This document shows positions 18,182 to 25,134 of a stretch of 64,000 nt of DNA, one piece after another. Below the pieces are notes generated by a model. That model did not search any database, was not told the DNA's origin, and was given only the letters and a program-made list of their open reading frames with translations. The stretch's first letter is position 1. Every line of letters begins with the position of its first letter. The stretch is taken from NCBI GenBank assembly GCA_019634595.1, contig JAHCBC010000004.1, positions 186,001 to 250,000 of the forward strand, given 5' to 3'. The position numbers and the translations under genes were made by a program. Source of the stretch: Akkermansiaceae bacterium (GTDB taxonomy: Bacteria > Verrucomicrobiota > Verrucomicrobiia > Verrucomicrobiales > Akkermansiaceae).

Positions 18182-18209
18182 CGGGCGGCCCGACAAATCG
18201 GACCGCCCG
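18182..18209 (-). terminator. Intergenic hairpin (DUF3150 / DUF1257 boundary)
   Basis: Stem CGGGCGG pairs with CCGCCCG, with further internal pairing (CCGA/TCGG). In transcription order it is followed by TTCCCATTTCCACACC, then about 100 bases of leader before the DUF1257 ATG. Confidence 0.6.
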
Positions 18210-18240
18210 CTAGGGGTGGGGTGTCGAATTCGGGTGCGCG

Positions 18241-19251
18241 TCATCCCGCCTCGGCGAAGCGACGCACACCCAACTGGCCGAAGCGGTTGAGCACATCGCC
18301 CGCGTCGCCACGGGCCAGCCGGACGGCGGATTCACGCAGTCGGTCGAGACCGGCTGTAAGGTCGCGCATCGCTCCGCCGCTGTTGCGGTAGTCCTCCGCG
18401 CTCCGCGTAAGCAGATCGCGGCGGAACTTCTCCAAGGTAGACTCAAGCTCACGGTCACCCGCGAAGTTGAGGGAGCGGAAGTCGTCGATGAACCCGGACA
18501 ACCGGTTCAGGGTCCGTTGGTGGACGCCGTTCTCCGATCCCTCGATGGTGGCGAGGACTTCGGAGGCGAGCTTGGCGGTTTCCTGGCGCAGGGCCGTGAC
18601 GCTTTCACGGATGAATTCATCAAGGTCGCCATGGAGCTTCCGGGATGCTTCGTCGGCAATGCGCCGACGATCCTCCGCTACTTCCATCTGTTCGACACCT
18701 TCCACCACCTCCAGGCGGATGCTGTCGGGAGCGGCCACCTGGAACATCCTCGTCTCGAAGACAAAGCGGTTGGCGATGGATCCTGCCGGTGGGAACGATT
18801 GCTCGATGGTATGAAACAAGCGTTCCGAGCCACGGAACTGGATGGATGCCTCCCGCCACTCGGCCAAGGCACGATCCCGCAACGGGGTGTAGTCCGCGAC
18901 GAAAGCCAGTGTTTCGTCACGAAACTCCTCCCGCAGCTTGGCCAGTTTCTCCACCACCTCGGCGAGGCGTGGATTGGGGACGAAACGGGCGATGCCTCCG
19001 AGGAACGGGAAGCTCGCCGCCTCGACCAAGGCATGTGCCCGTGATTCGATGAGGGCAAAGCGTGACAACGCCTCGCGGGGAATGAGCCGCTTGTGGCCGA
19101 GCTGGATCAGTCGGTCACTCACGGTGGATGGATCGAGCCCGAGGTCCTCGGGCGCGAGCTTCTTGCACCCCCGCCAGTAACGGACGGAGGTGGAGACGAG
19201 GACTCCCCGGCGGCAGATGGCGTCGAGGAGCGGTTGGTTCTGTGGATTCAT
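18241..19251 (-). CDS. DUF3150 family protein
   Basis: The start at 19251 (MNPQNQPLLDAICRRGVLVS) follows the AGAACC leader. Residues 15-50 carry the DUF3150 hallmark LVSTSVRYWRGCKKLAPEDL followed by a Gly-Leu, then KRLIPREALSRF and SFPFLGGIARFVP. The rest of the 336 residues is long amphipathic helix with a high content of Glu, Arg and Ala, likely coiled coil. DUF3150 genes occur on plasmids, phages and integrative elements, often near AAA or VWA proteins. Function unknown; its place upstream of the DUF1257-DUF2997-AAA set suggests a shared role. Confidence 0.85.
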   Translation of the reverse strand: MNPQNQPLLDAICRRGVLVSTSVRYWRGCKKLAPEDLGLDPSTVSDRLIQLGHKRLIPREALSRFALIESRAHALVEAASFPFLGGIARFVPNPRLAEVVEKLAKLREEFRDETLAFVADYTPLRDRALAEWREASIQFRGSERLFHTIEQSFPPAGSIANRFVFETRMFQVAAPDSIRLEVVEGVEQMEVAEDRRRIADEASRKLHGDLDEFIRESVTALRQETAKLASEVLATIEGSENGVHQRTLNRLSGFIDDFRSLNFAGDRELESTLEKFRRDLLTRSAEDYRNSGGAMRDLTAGLDRLRESAVRLARGDAGDVLNRFGQLGVRRFAEAG

Positions 19252-19283
19252 GGTTCTGTTCAGGGGTTGGGTTGGAAATGAAA

Positions 19284-19315
19284 ACGCCCGCCGCGGTTTG
19301 GAACCGGGCGGGCGT
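19284..19315 (-). terminator. Intergenic hairpin (upstream of DUF3150)
   Basis: Stem ACGCCCGCC pairs with GGCGGGCGT, with partial inner pairing. In transcription order it is followed by TTTCATTTCCAACCC and the leader ending CAGAACC-ATG. Confidence 0.65.
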
Positions 19316-19348
19316 CGGGGATTCGGCATGATGCCGGAGGGATGGACA

Positions 19349-19498
19349 TTAGTGACGCCGGACCTGGAGCCACATGAGTGCGGCCACCGCGATCAGGATC
19401 ACCGCCCATGAATGGGACTGGATCATTTCCAGCAGCAGGCCTGCGGCACCCAGCACCAGTACGACCTCAACGGCGATACGGATACTCGTCGGGTTCAT
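19349..19498 (-). CDS. 49-residue two-helix membrane miniprotein
   Basis: ATG at 19498, stop TAA at 19349-19351. The protein starts MNPTSIRIAVEVVLVLGAAG and ends AALMWLQVRRH. It has two hydrophobic stretches (about 7-24 and 31-44) separated by a short polar hinge, EMIQSHSW, and a basic C-terminus, as in small holin-like or inner-membrane subunits. Its first 32 bases overlap the end of the lipoprotein gene, so it is probably translated by coupling. It is too short for standard gene callers. Function unknown. Confidence 0.65.
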   Translation of the reverse strand: MNPTSIRIAVEVVLVLGAAGLLLEMIQSHSWAVILIAVAALMWLQVRRH

Positions 19499-19829
19499 CT
19501 TCGTCGGGGTGATGCCGGTCGATTACTCGGCGGCGGTAGCCGGGATCGTGGTTCCGGCTGTCTGCCAGTTTCGGGTAGCTGTCGCCGGAGGAAGAACCTC
19601 CCCCACCATTGAACAGCCAGATCAACGAGCCTCCGGCCAACAGGCAGAAGGCGACAACGCGGACGGTTTTCCACCGCGAATCCGACACTTTCAGATCCGC
19701 ATGGATGGCTTCCACCCGCCGATCGACCTCACGGCGGATACGGGCTTCCTCCCGGTTCACGCCCTCCTCCTTGCAAGAAGAAAGCAACAGCAGCGGCAGC
19801 AGAAGCAGGATGTGGAGAAGGCTCTTCAT
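19467..19829 (-). CDS. Small lipoprotein with C-terminal membrane segment
   Basis: The start at 19829 gives MKSLLHILLLLPLLLLSSCK, a type II signal peptide with lipobox LSSC and Cys at 19. A charged helix follows (NREEARIRREVDRRVEAIHA), then one transmembrane segment (TVRVVAFCLLAGGSLIWLF), a Gly/Ser linker and an acidic/His tail. The start overlaps the nuclease stop (ATGA) and the end overlaps the 49-aa membrane protein. A lipoprotein with an extra helix resembles Rz/Rz1-like spanins or entry-exclusion proteins in outline only; function unknown. Confidence 0.7.
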   Translation of the reverse strand: MKSLLHILLLLPLLLLSSCKEEGVNREEARIRREVDRRVEAIHADLKVSDSRWKTVRVVAFCLLAGGSLIWLFNGGGGSSSGDSYPKLADSRNHDPGYRRRVIDRHHPDEDEPDEYPYRR

Positions 19830-20677
19830 GCAGCCCTCCTTTCCACCCGCTCGTGCGGCAGCCAGGCCGCACATTCACGGCGGTACTGGCACCAGGAACA
19901 ATGCATCCCCGGCTGCGGATGGAAACGATCCTCCACGATGCCGGTGACGGCGGTTTCGAGAAGGGCGGTCACCCGCTTCTTCCGATGTTCGTCGGCAGGT
20001 GGGGATTTCACCCGGATCACCTGCGGCGTCTTCGTCTTCACGAGGAACACCAGATCCAACGACGGCGGACTCTCGCCCGTGGCCGCTTCCATGAGGAGCT
20101 GGTAGGACACCAACTGGATCTCGTGCTCAAAGGCCGCATGCCCGATGTCGGGTTTTGCCGCGGCGGATTTGAAGTCGATGGGGATCAGGTTCTCCTCGAC
20201 CAGATCCATCGCGCCGGTGAGCGGGACGGACAGGCCGGGGATTTCCTCGGTCAACTTCACTTCGACGGCGCGGGGCTTTCCTTTCAGAACTTCCGGGCTG
20301 TCGAGGTAGGCGGCGACGATCCGCAAGCCATCGGTGCGGGACTTCTCCCGCTCCGCGGCATCGTCGAAGCTTACCGGACCTTCCTCACGTTCGAGACGGA
20401 CGAAAGCCTGTTCGTAGGCAGTGGCGACGGTTGCCGGGGAATCGTCTCCACCCCGCCAGCGGGCGAGATGGAACGCTTGCAAGGCGGCGTGGACCGCCTT
20501 GCCTAGGTGCAGGTTCTTTGGCGTCGGTTTCTTCAGGCAGGCCACCCGTTCGAAGTAGAAGCGGAGGGAACATGCCAAGTAGGACTTGGCCGCCGTCGGA
20601 CTGATGTGGTCCGGGAGCGTCCCGGCATAGGTGGCGAGGCCGGTCTCGAACCGCCCTGTGGATGACGGAGCGATCAT
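19826..20677 (-). CDS. PD-(D/E)XK nuclease with Fe-S cluster cysteines (RecB/Cas4-like)
   Basis: This 283-residue protein has the order typical of Cas4/AddB-type nucleases: a first Cys in SYLACSLRFYFERV (near 35), HLGKAVHAALQAFHL (motif with His), GAMDLVEEN (Asp), IPIDFKSAAA (D-x-K), QLVSYQLLMEA (Q-x3-Y), and the C-terminal triad CSWCQYRREC that would complete a 4Fe-4S cluster. Expected activity is metal-dependent 5'-3' or endonucleolytic DNA cleavage. It overlaps the upstream annealing-like gene by 4 bases, so the pair forms an exonuclease plus annealing-protein unit. Confidence 0.88.
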   Translation of the reverse strand: MIAPSSTGRFETGLATYAGTLPDHISPTAAKSYLACSLRFYFERVACLKKPTPKNLHLGKAVHAALQAFHLARWRGGDDSPATVATAYEQAFVRLEREEGPVSFDDAAEREKSRTDGLRIVAAYLDSPEVLKGKPRAVEVKLTEEIPGLSVPLTGAMDLVEENLIPIDFKSAAAKPDIGHAAFEHEIQLVSYQLLMEAATGESPPSLDLVFLVKTKTPQVIRVKSPPADEHRKKRVTALLETAVTGIVEDRFHPQPGMHCSWCQYRRECAAWLPHERVERRAA

Positions 20678-21204
20678 GCGGCATTCCTCCTTCCCGAATA
20701 AGCCGAACCGTTGGAGCGGCGTCGCCCAGAGGGTGGGCTTCCGCCGCCTCCATGGGTATCGAGCAACTCGTCGATCAGCCCGGAAGCCTCCATCTTGTTG
20801 AGGGTTTTGACACCCTTGCCGAAGCGTTCGTTGGCGAGCGCTTCGATGGAGGCTTTGTCGAGATGGTGCTCATCGACGATCTTCAGGATGAGTTCCCGCT
20901 GTTTGTCGGAGCATTTCCACGCCGGGCCGCGTTGCCAGTTTGCGGGAGCCTTGCCGTTGGCCGGCGGGCTTCCGTTCACACGGGGCGGAGTTTCCTCCAT
21001 CCCGTAGTCCGCGGGTGGAACAAATCCCGTGGTGAGGATCTGCTCGTCCACGTTCTGCTGAAGCATTTGGTAAAGGCGCTCGGACTCGCCGGGGATGTCG
21101 TCGGTAGCCACCAATTCGGTCTCAACGGAGACGCTGAACTGATGGGACGAGAACCCGGGGAGGCCGAGACGCTTGGAATAATTCGCGATCAATTTGATGG
21201 CCAT
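20674..21204 (-). CDS. Annealing-protein-like partner (Rad52/SSAP-associated C-terminal domain)
   Basis: This 176-residue protein begins MAIKLIANYSKRLGLPGFSS and has an N-terminal beta-rich segment of unknown family (QFSVSVETELVATDD). A proline-rich linker leads to a C-terminal helical domain (SDKQRELILKIVDEHHL, FGKGVKTLNKMEASGLIDEL). That domain resembles the tail found in phage Rad52-like and RecT-like annealing proteins. The annealing assignment comes from this tail and from the coupled nuclease gene; the N-terminal domain is not recognised. It is the first gene of the nuclease-lipoprotein-miniprotein unit and has its own hairpin and leader. Confidence 0.65.
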   Translation of the reverse strand: MAIKLIANYSKRLGLPGFSSHQFSVSVETELVATDDIPGESERLYQMLQQNVDEQILTTGFVPPADYGMEETPPRVNGSPPANGKAPANWQRGPAWKCSDKQRELILKIVDEHHLDKASIEALANERFGKGVKTLNKMEASGLIDELLDTHGGGGSPPSGRRRSNGSAYSGRRNAA

Positions 21205-21233
21205 GATGATGGGGGTTGATGGTTGGAACGAGA

Positions 21234-21258
21234 AAGGCCCGGCGGAATGCCGGGCCTT
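21234..21258 (-). terminator. Intergenic hairpin (upstream of the annealing-like gene)
   Basis: A perfect 10-bp stem, AAGGCCCGGC-ggaat-GCCGGGCCTT. In transcription order it is followed by TCTCGTTCCAACC and a leader ending CCCCATCATC-ATG. It probably also terminates the GYF_2 unit. Confidence 0.7.
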
Positions 21259-21364
21259 CGTGGTAGTTCGGAATCCATGGATTCCGCCTCATGGCGGACT
21301 CACGGAAACCGGCGCAACAACATGCGCTTCTTCAACTTCATATAACGCAGGATAGGGCGGGATT

Positions 21365-22045
21365 TCAGCCTGTCCGTAATCCATCCAAGTAAAGATTGAT
21401 TTCTTTCTGGATGAGCCACAACGGGATAGCCGCCGAAAGCACCGCCGGAATGATAGGAATACCGGTGGCGAATCCCATGATGCATGAAACCAATGCCGAG
21501 ATCGTTACCAGAACGCCTAATGATCCGCTTCTTCCCGCAAGATTCACTTCCTTTGAAATCCCCTGCAATTTCCACGCGAGGATGATCTGATAAATCATTC
21601 CAAAGAGCGATAAAGTCACAATCGACAGGAAAAGCAGCAACCACACATTGATCCTGCTTCTCCCCGTGATCCGTTCGATTTCCCAAGTCTGTCTTGGCAA
21701 CAAATACAATCCATAGAGACCAAAAGTCACACCTGTCAGAAACCAGATGTTCCAAAACTTCCGAGGAACGATATTTTCAGGTGATCCCACCGAAGAAACC
21801 GCGGGGACCATTCCCTGATAGGCAGCGGTTCCGATAAGATGGTTGGACGGAAACCCGACTTGGTGACCGGCTGCCGGCACAGGCGGGCGCATACCCAGAA
21901 AACCGTGCAAAGGCATCCAGTCCGGCATTCCTTCATGCCAAACGAAGTCGGCCAGTTGCAGCATTCCCATCTCGTAAAGAGAGTCAATCTGCTCCTTCGT
22001 GTAAGGGCCGGTTTCATTGCCGCTCCGCGCGATATAGATTTCCAT
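21365..22045 (-). CDS. GYF_2 (DUF4339) domain membrane protein
   Basis: Residues 1-50 form a GYF_2 domain: MEIYIARSGNETGPYTKEQI, then VWHEGMPDWMPLHGFLG with the characteristic GPYT and WHEGM-W motifs. The rest of the 226 residues has four to five hydrophobic segments (for example WNIWFLTGVTFGLYGLYLLP and WLLLFLSIVTLSLFGMIYQI) resembling DUF4234-type membrane domains. It starts 6 bases after the upstream gene ends, so the two are an operon under the divergent XRE regulator region. GYF_2 domains are thought to bind proline-rich peptides. The upstream protein has a proline-rich cytoplasmic tail, which makes the pair a plausible complex. Confidence 0.85.
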   Translation of the reverse strand: MEIYIARSGNETGPYTKEQIDSLYEMGMLQLADFVWHEGMPDWMPLHGFLGMRPPVPAAGHQVGFPSNHLIGTAAYQGMVPAVSSVGSPENIVPRKFWNIWFLTGVTFGLYGLYLLPRQTWEIERITGRSRINVWLLLFLSIVTLSLFGMIYQIILAWKLQGISKEVNLAGRSGSLGVLVTISALVSCIMGFATGIPIIPAVLSAAIPLWLIQKEINLYLDGLRTG

Positions 22046-22051
22046 GGCTTT

Positions 22052-22702
22052 TCACTCGCTTTCCATCGCGGACGAAAGGCCCAAACCAATCGCCAGCCCT
22101 ATTCCTTCGGCCACATCGTTGTTGGTGATTCCGTTGGTTGCCAATACCTCGCTTCCAACAAGGCGTCCGAGTTCAGCGTCATAGACAGAATACAATTTCG
22201 TATATCCGTCTTTGGTGACCGGCCCTTCCCAGAACACGGAGTAGCGGATCCCCATCCCGCCGATATCCTCCAAACGATTGGTTCGAATGCCGTTCTTCCA
22301 TTTCACATCAACCGCATGAAGCTCTATCCTTGTGGCCCTGCCAACCGGATGAAATGCCTCAAAGATCTCCTGCTTGGAATCGGAAAGGACACTTCGCCAC
22401 CTGCTTTCCAACATTCGTTCAACCGGTGGAGCCGAAGACTGGCGGATCGGCCCCGATTCTCTGCTCGCAGGCTCCCATGAGGTGCCATCATCGCCTCCCG
22501 TAAATGCGCCCAATAGAACAAGACCCATGATGACCAACCCGGCACAAATGGCACCACCCTTCCATAGCCAGTCATAGCCGCCCCGGGCGTTCCGGGGTGT
22601 CACCTGGTAGTACGGAGACGGTGGCCGGGAAGATGCTACGTGGTAGCTCTGAAACGCTGGCGGCGGTGGTCTGACCGGCAAGGGAGGGGGTTGTCCTGTC
22701 AT
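22052..22702 (-). CDS. Single-pass membrane protein with proline-rich N-terminus
   Basis: This 216-residue protein begins MTGQPPPLPVRPPPPAFQSY. A transmembrane helix (GGAICAGLVIMGLVLLGAF) follows near 50-68, and then an external domain of unknown family (WRSVLSDSKQEIFEAFHPVG, SVFWEGPVTKDGYTKLYSVY). The proline-rich cytoplasmic tail is a likely ligand for the GYF domain of the next protein. Its leader ends CCCCAACC-ATG like others in this cluster. The promoter region is shared with the divergent XRE gene and carries a palindrome. Confidence 0.7.
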   Translation of the reverse strand: MTGQPPPLPVRPPPPAFQSYHVASSRPPSPYYQVTPRNARGGYDWLWKGGAICAGLVIMGLVLLGAFTGGDDGTSWEPASRESGPIRQSSAPPVERMLESRWRSVLSDSKQEIFEAFHPVGRATRIELHAVDVKWKNGIRTNRLEDIGGMGIRYSVFWEGPVTKDGYTKLYSVYDAELGRLVGSEVLATNGITNNDVAEGIGLAIGLGLSSAMESE

Positions 22703-22757
22703 GGTTGGGGATGATTTGAAGGGACCTCGAATCTAAAAATTGTCTGATTTCCCGTAC

Positions 22758-22779
22758 ATTGTCCGGCATTCCGGACAAT
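22758..22779. promoter_or_regulatory. Palindromic operator between divergent genes
   Basis: Perfect 9-bp arms, ATTGTCCGG-catt-CCGGACAAT. A further half-site, ATTGTC, starts at 22739, about two helical turns away. The palindrome lies 22 bases before the XRE start and 56 bases before the divergent membrane-protein start, as expected for an autoregulating repressor site. Confidence 0.65.
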
Positions 22780-22800
22780 ATCAAGCTGTTTTCCCGCTAG

Positions 22801-23067
22801 ATGGACAGGGGCATGGAAGCCCCACGGAACATTGTCGGCCCTCAGGTCATCACCATCCGCAATCAACTCGGATGGTCGCAGTCCAAGCTCTCTGCCGTCT
22901 GCCAGCTCCAGGGCTGGGACGTCAGCCGGGGCGTCATCGCCCGGATTGAGGGACAGGTGAAATGGGTCTGCGACACGGAGTTGCTGTCATTGGCCAAAGC
23001 GTTGAAAGTTTCCGTTCCCGAATTATTCCCCAAGAAGGACTGGCGTGCCTTCAAGCCCAAGAATTGA
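22801..23067 (+). CDS. XRE-family HTH regulator
   Basis: This 88-residue protein contains an HTH_3-type fold: VITIRNQLGWSQSKLSAVCQ, then GVIARIEGQVKWVCDTELLS and LAKALKVSVPELF. The ATG at 22813 (MEAPRNIVGPQ) is an alternative start. It is divergent from the GYF_2 operon, with a perfect palindrome between them, so it probably represses itself and possibly the cluster. Its 3' end lies against an IS4 fragment on the opposite strand. Confidence 0.85.
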   Translation: MDRGMEAPRNIVGPQVITIRNQLGWSQSKLSAVCQLQGWDVSRGVIARIEGQVKWVCDTELLSLAKALKVSVPELFPKKDWRAFKPKN

Positions 23068-23082
23068 CGCAGTTCATCAGCA

Positions 23083-23815
23083 AACCTGATGGATGCTTCC
23101 GGTTCCGATTGGATTAGACCCATTGCCCATTGGCGCCAATTTAAGGGGATGAAGTTGCGCCCTTTCTGTTTAAGGGTATCACGTTTTCTTTTGCAGCGGC
23201 AGAAGTGCCTTGGATCGAAAGGGATCGATGAGAACAAAGTCCGGAACAACTTGAGGCGACCGGATAGCCATCCGAACAATTTCTCCCCGCTGATCTCCAT
23301 ACCGGGATTCTCCTGCATGATGAGACGTTTGGATCGGACCACCAAGGATGAGAAAATCATAGCCGCCAGTACCATGGCGTGAAGATGGGTCTGACTTGTG
23401 ATCCTCTGGAGGGCTTTGCGCATATGCAGGGATTGCTTCCATCCTCGGAAATGGATCTCAATCTCCCAGCGTTGCCGGTAGAGCGTGATCAGCTCCCCGG
23501 CAGTGCATAGCTCAGCCGGAATGTTGGTCACCAGGATGTTCCAATCTTCTCTGGCCAGCGCCTGTTTGCTGGCCCGTGTGCCGTTCCTCTTCCGCTTGTC
23601 CTTCTTCTGCCGGCGGCGGCGGGCCGCCACCTCCGGACTGGCACGCACTGCGATGAGCCTGGCCGGATGGCCGTGTTTGGTTAGCGTGACCGCCAGCTCC
23701 ATGGAGTTGCGCTTCGCTGGGAGGTGGCCTCTGGGTAATGGTAACGCTCGATTAAGCCGACGGGCGTAGCAGAGTCTTTCTGTCTGGAATCGAAACCAGT
23801 GGAACTCGTTCTACA
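23083..23815 (-). pseudogene. IS4-family transposase, C-terminal fragment
   Basis: The open minus frame starts after a stop near 23816 with no start codon (WFRFQTERLCYARRLNRALP) and contains the IS4 Y-(2)-R-(3)-E-(6)-K signature in LYRQRWEIEIHFRGWKQSL. The two catalytic aspartates lie in the missing N-terminal part. Transposase-like sequence ends near 23090; the frame then runs on by chance through the XRE gene. A fragment truncated on both sides. Confidence 0.8.
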
Positions 23816-24332
23816 CTCGGCGGATCTAGAGGTCAGACCTCAGTGATTCCACGTCGCAAATGCACGAAAAATTCACCTCACGATTTGTTTTATCGCCGAA
23901 GGAAAAAGCCAACAAAACTTAAGGCATTTTTGATACTTCGCTGATAATCAGTCGGTTATTGTGTAGTGTTAGTTTTTAATCGCTGTTTCACAACTTGCGG
24001 ATAAATATATAATATACTCATTATTAATAATTTAACGCGTCCTGTTAGTTTTGCAATTCCGCACTAACCGGTCAGAAATGACCTAAATCCGTAGTGTGAG
24101 TCCGCCATACACCCCACTTATGAGAACGGAATTAGTGGAATTTGCCGGGGCTCTGTCGGGAAGTACACCCGGTCCCCACCCCGCGATATGCATTTAAAAC
24201 AGCGGATGCTCTATTGCAGAATCCCCTTGCATAATAGGGATCTAACAGGGTGATGCATGGCACACTTGGAGTTCCAACGCCGCTCTCTTCTCGAAAATCG
24301 ACGAAGATAATTGGCGTTTCGGGCAAGTAAAT
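23816..24332. other. Non-coding, AT-rich stretch
   Basis: No gene is recognised in about 515 bases. Positions 23880-24060 are strikingly AT-rich for this genome (runs such as ataaatatataatatactc and attattaataattta). It could be horizontally acquired, a promoter region or a melted-DNA site. No iterons or DnaA-box cluster is visible. Confidence 0.5.
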
Positions 24333-24797
24333 CTACTTCGCTTTCCGACCCTTTTTCGCTAATTTCAGCAATTCCCCCAACAGGGCGTAAGAACCCTTGG
24401 CAGCTTCTGCAGCGAGAATTTCTTCGATTTCTTTGAGCACTAATCTTCGCAAGTCAGAATTCGAAGTCTCCGGGAGCACCTGCACTTGGTGGAAAGCACT
24501 TTGTACCTGCCCTTCGACCGCCAGTAACGCCATTTCATGGGTATAGATGCCACCGCCTTTCGCCACAATCGAACCTTCCGCGGGTGACAGAATCCATTGT
24601 CGGTCCACTCCAATGATGGTCTCAATCAGCTTCGCTATCCGAGGAGTTATCGGTCGAGTTCCCTTTTCCAAGCGCCGAACGAAAGCATCAGACCGTCCCA
24701 ACAGTTCTCCGAAACCTTTTTGGGTTGAAAATTCTGCCAGTGAAGGATGCGAACCAAAGAAATCGCGGATCTGTACAAGGGAATTCACACCAGCCAT
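24333..24797 (-). CDS. HTH (XRE-like) regulator, 154 residues
   Basis: Residues 20-70 form a helix-turn-helix with FGELLGRSDAFVRRLEKGTR and PITPRIAKLIETIIGV. The C-terminal half is helical (LRRLVLKEIEEILAAEAAKG) and ends in a basic tail (LAKKGRKAK). It is divergent from the AlpA-like gene at 24909. The pair looks like a regulator and excisionase set of a decayed mobile element now occupied by an IS110. Confidence 0.75.
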   Translation of the reverse strand: MAGVNSLVQIRDFFGSHPSLAEFSTQKGFGELLGRSDAFVRRLEKGTRPITPRIAKLIETIIGVDRQWILSPAEGSIVAKGGGIYTHEMALLAVEGQVQSAFHQVQVLPETSNSDLRRLVLKEIEEILAAEAAKGSYALLGELLKLAKKGRKAK

Positions 24798-24908
24798 GGC
24801 GGAAATAAAGCCTTCGATTAACAGTTAGTCAACCACATAAACATCCTAAAGTCCGCTCCAGTTGGTTTTTGTCGTTGCGGTCAGCATCAATTAGGTTAGC
24901 GTGTGGTC

Positions 24909-25103
24909 ATGTCGTCTTCATCACCACCTCCATCGTTTCTCAGTCGCCGCTCCCTCGCCCTGCGCTGGGGTATTTCGGTCCCAACCGTCAAACGCCGTGA
25001 AAAACAGTCCGATTTCCCGTCCGCAATCCGCGTGTCCCCAAGGAGCATCCGGTTTCGGATGTGCGATGTCCTCGAGTATGAGGAGAAGCACGGCATCAAA
25101 TGA
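24909..25103 (+). CDS. AlpA-like / MerR-type small DNA-binding protein
   Basis: The start at 24909 (MSSSSPPPSFLSRRSLALRW) is chosen; a GTG lies two codons upstream. The 64-residue protein has the AlpA/excisionase-type winged-helix pattern SLALRWGISVPTVKRREKQS, then IRFRMCDVLEYEEKHG. Such proteins regulate excision or act as transcription factors of integrated elements. It is directly followed by the IS110 gene. Confidence 0.7.
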   Translation: MSSSSPPPSFLSRRSLALRWGISVPTVKRREKQSDFPSAIRVSPRSIRFRMCDVLEYEEKHGIK

Positions 25104-25134
25104 ACCCCGGTTTTCAAACTCATCCCCCTGAACA

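Noticed and set aside
14129..21258. Interpretation of the hairpins as riboswitches
   Set aside because: They are simple stems with small loops and no conserved multi-helix core; terminators or processing sites fit better.
22863..23702. Minus ORF that appears to extend the IS4 transposase through the XRE gene
   Set aside because: Family similarity stops near 23090; the rest is antisense to a good HTH gene and is chance read-through.
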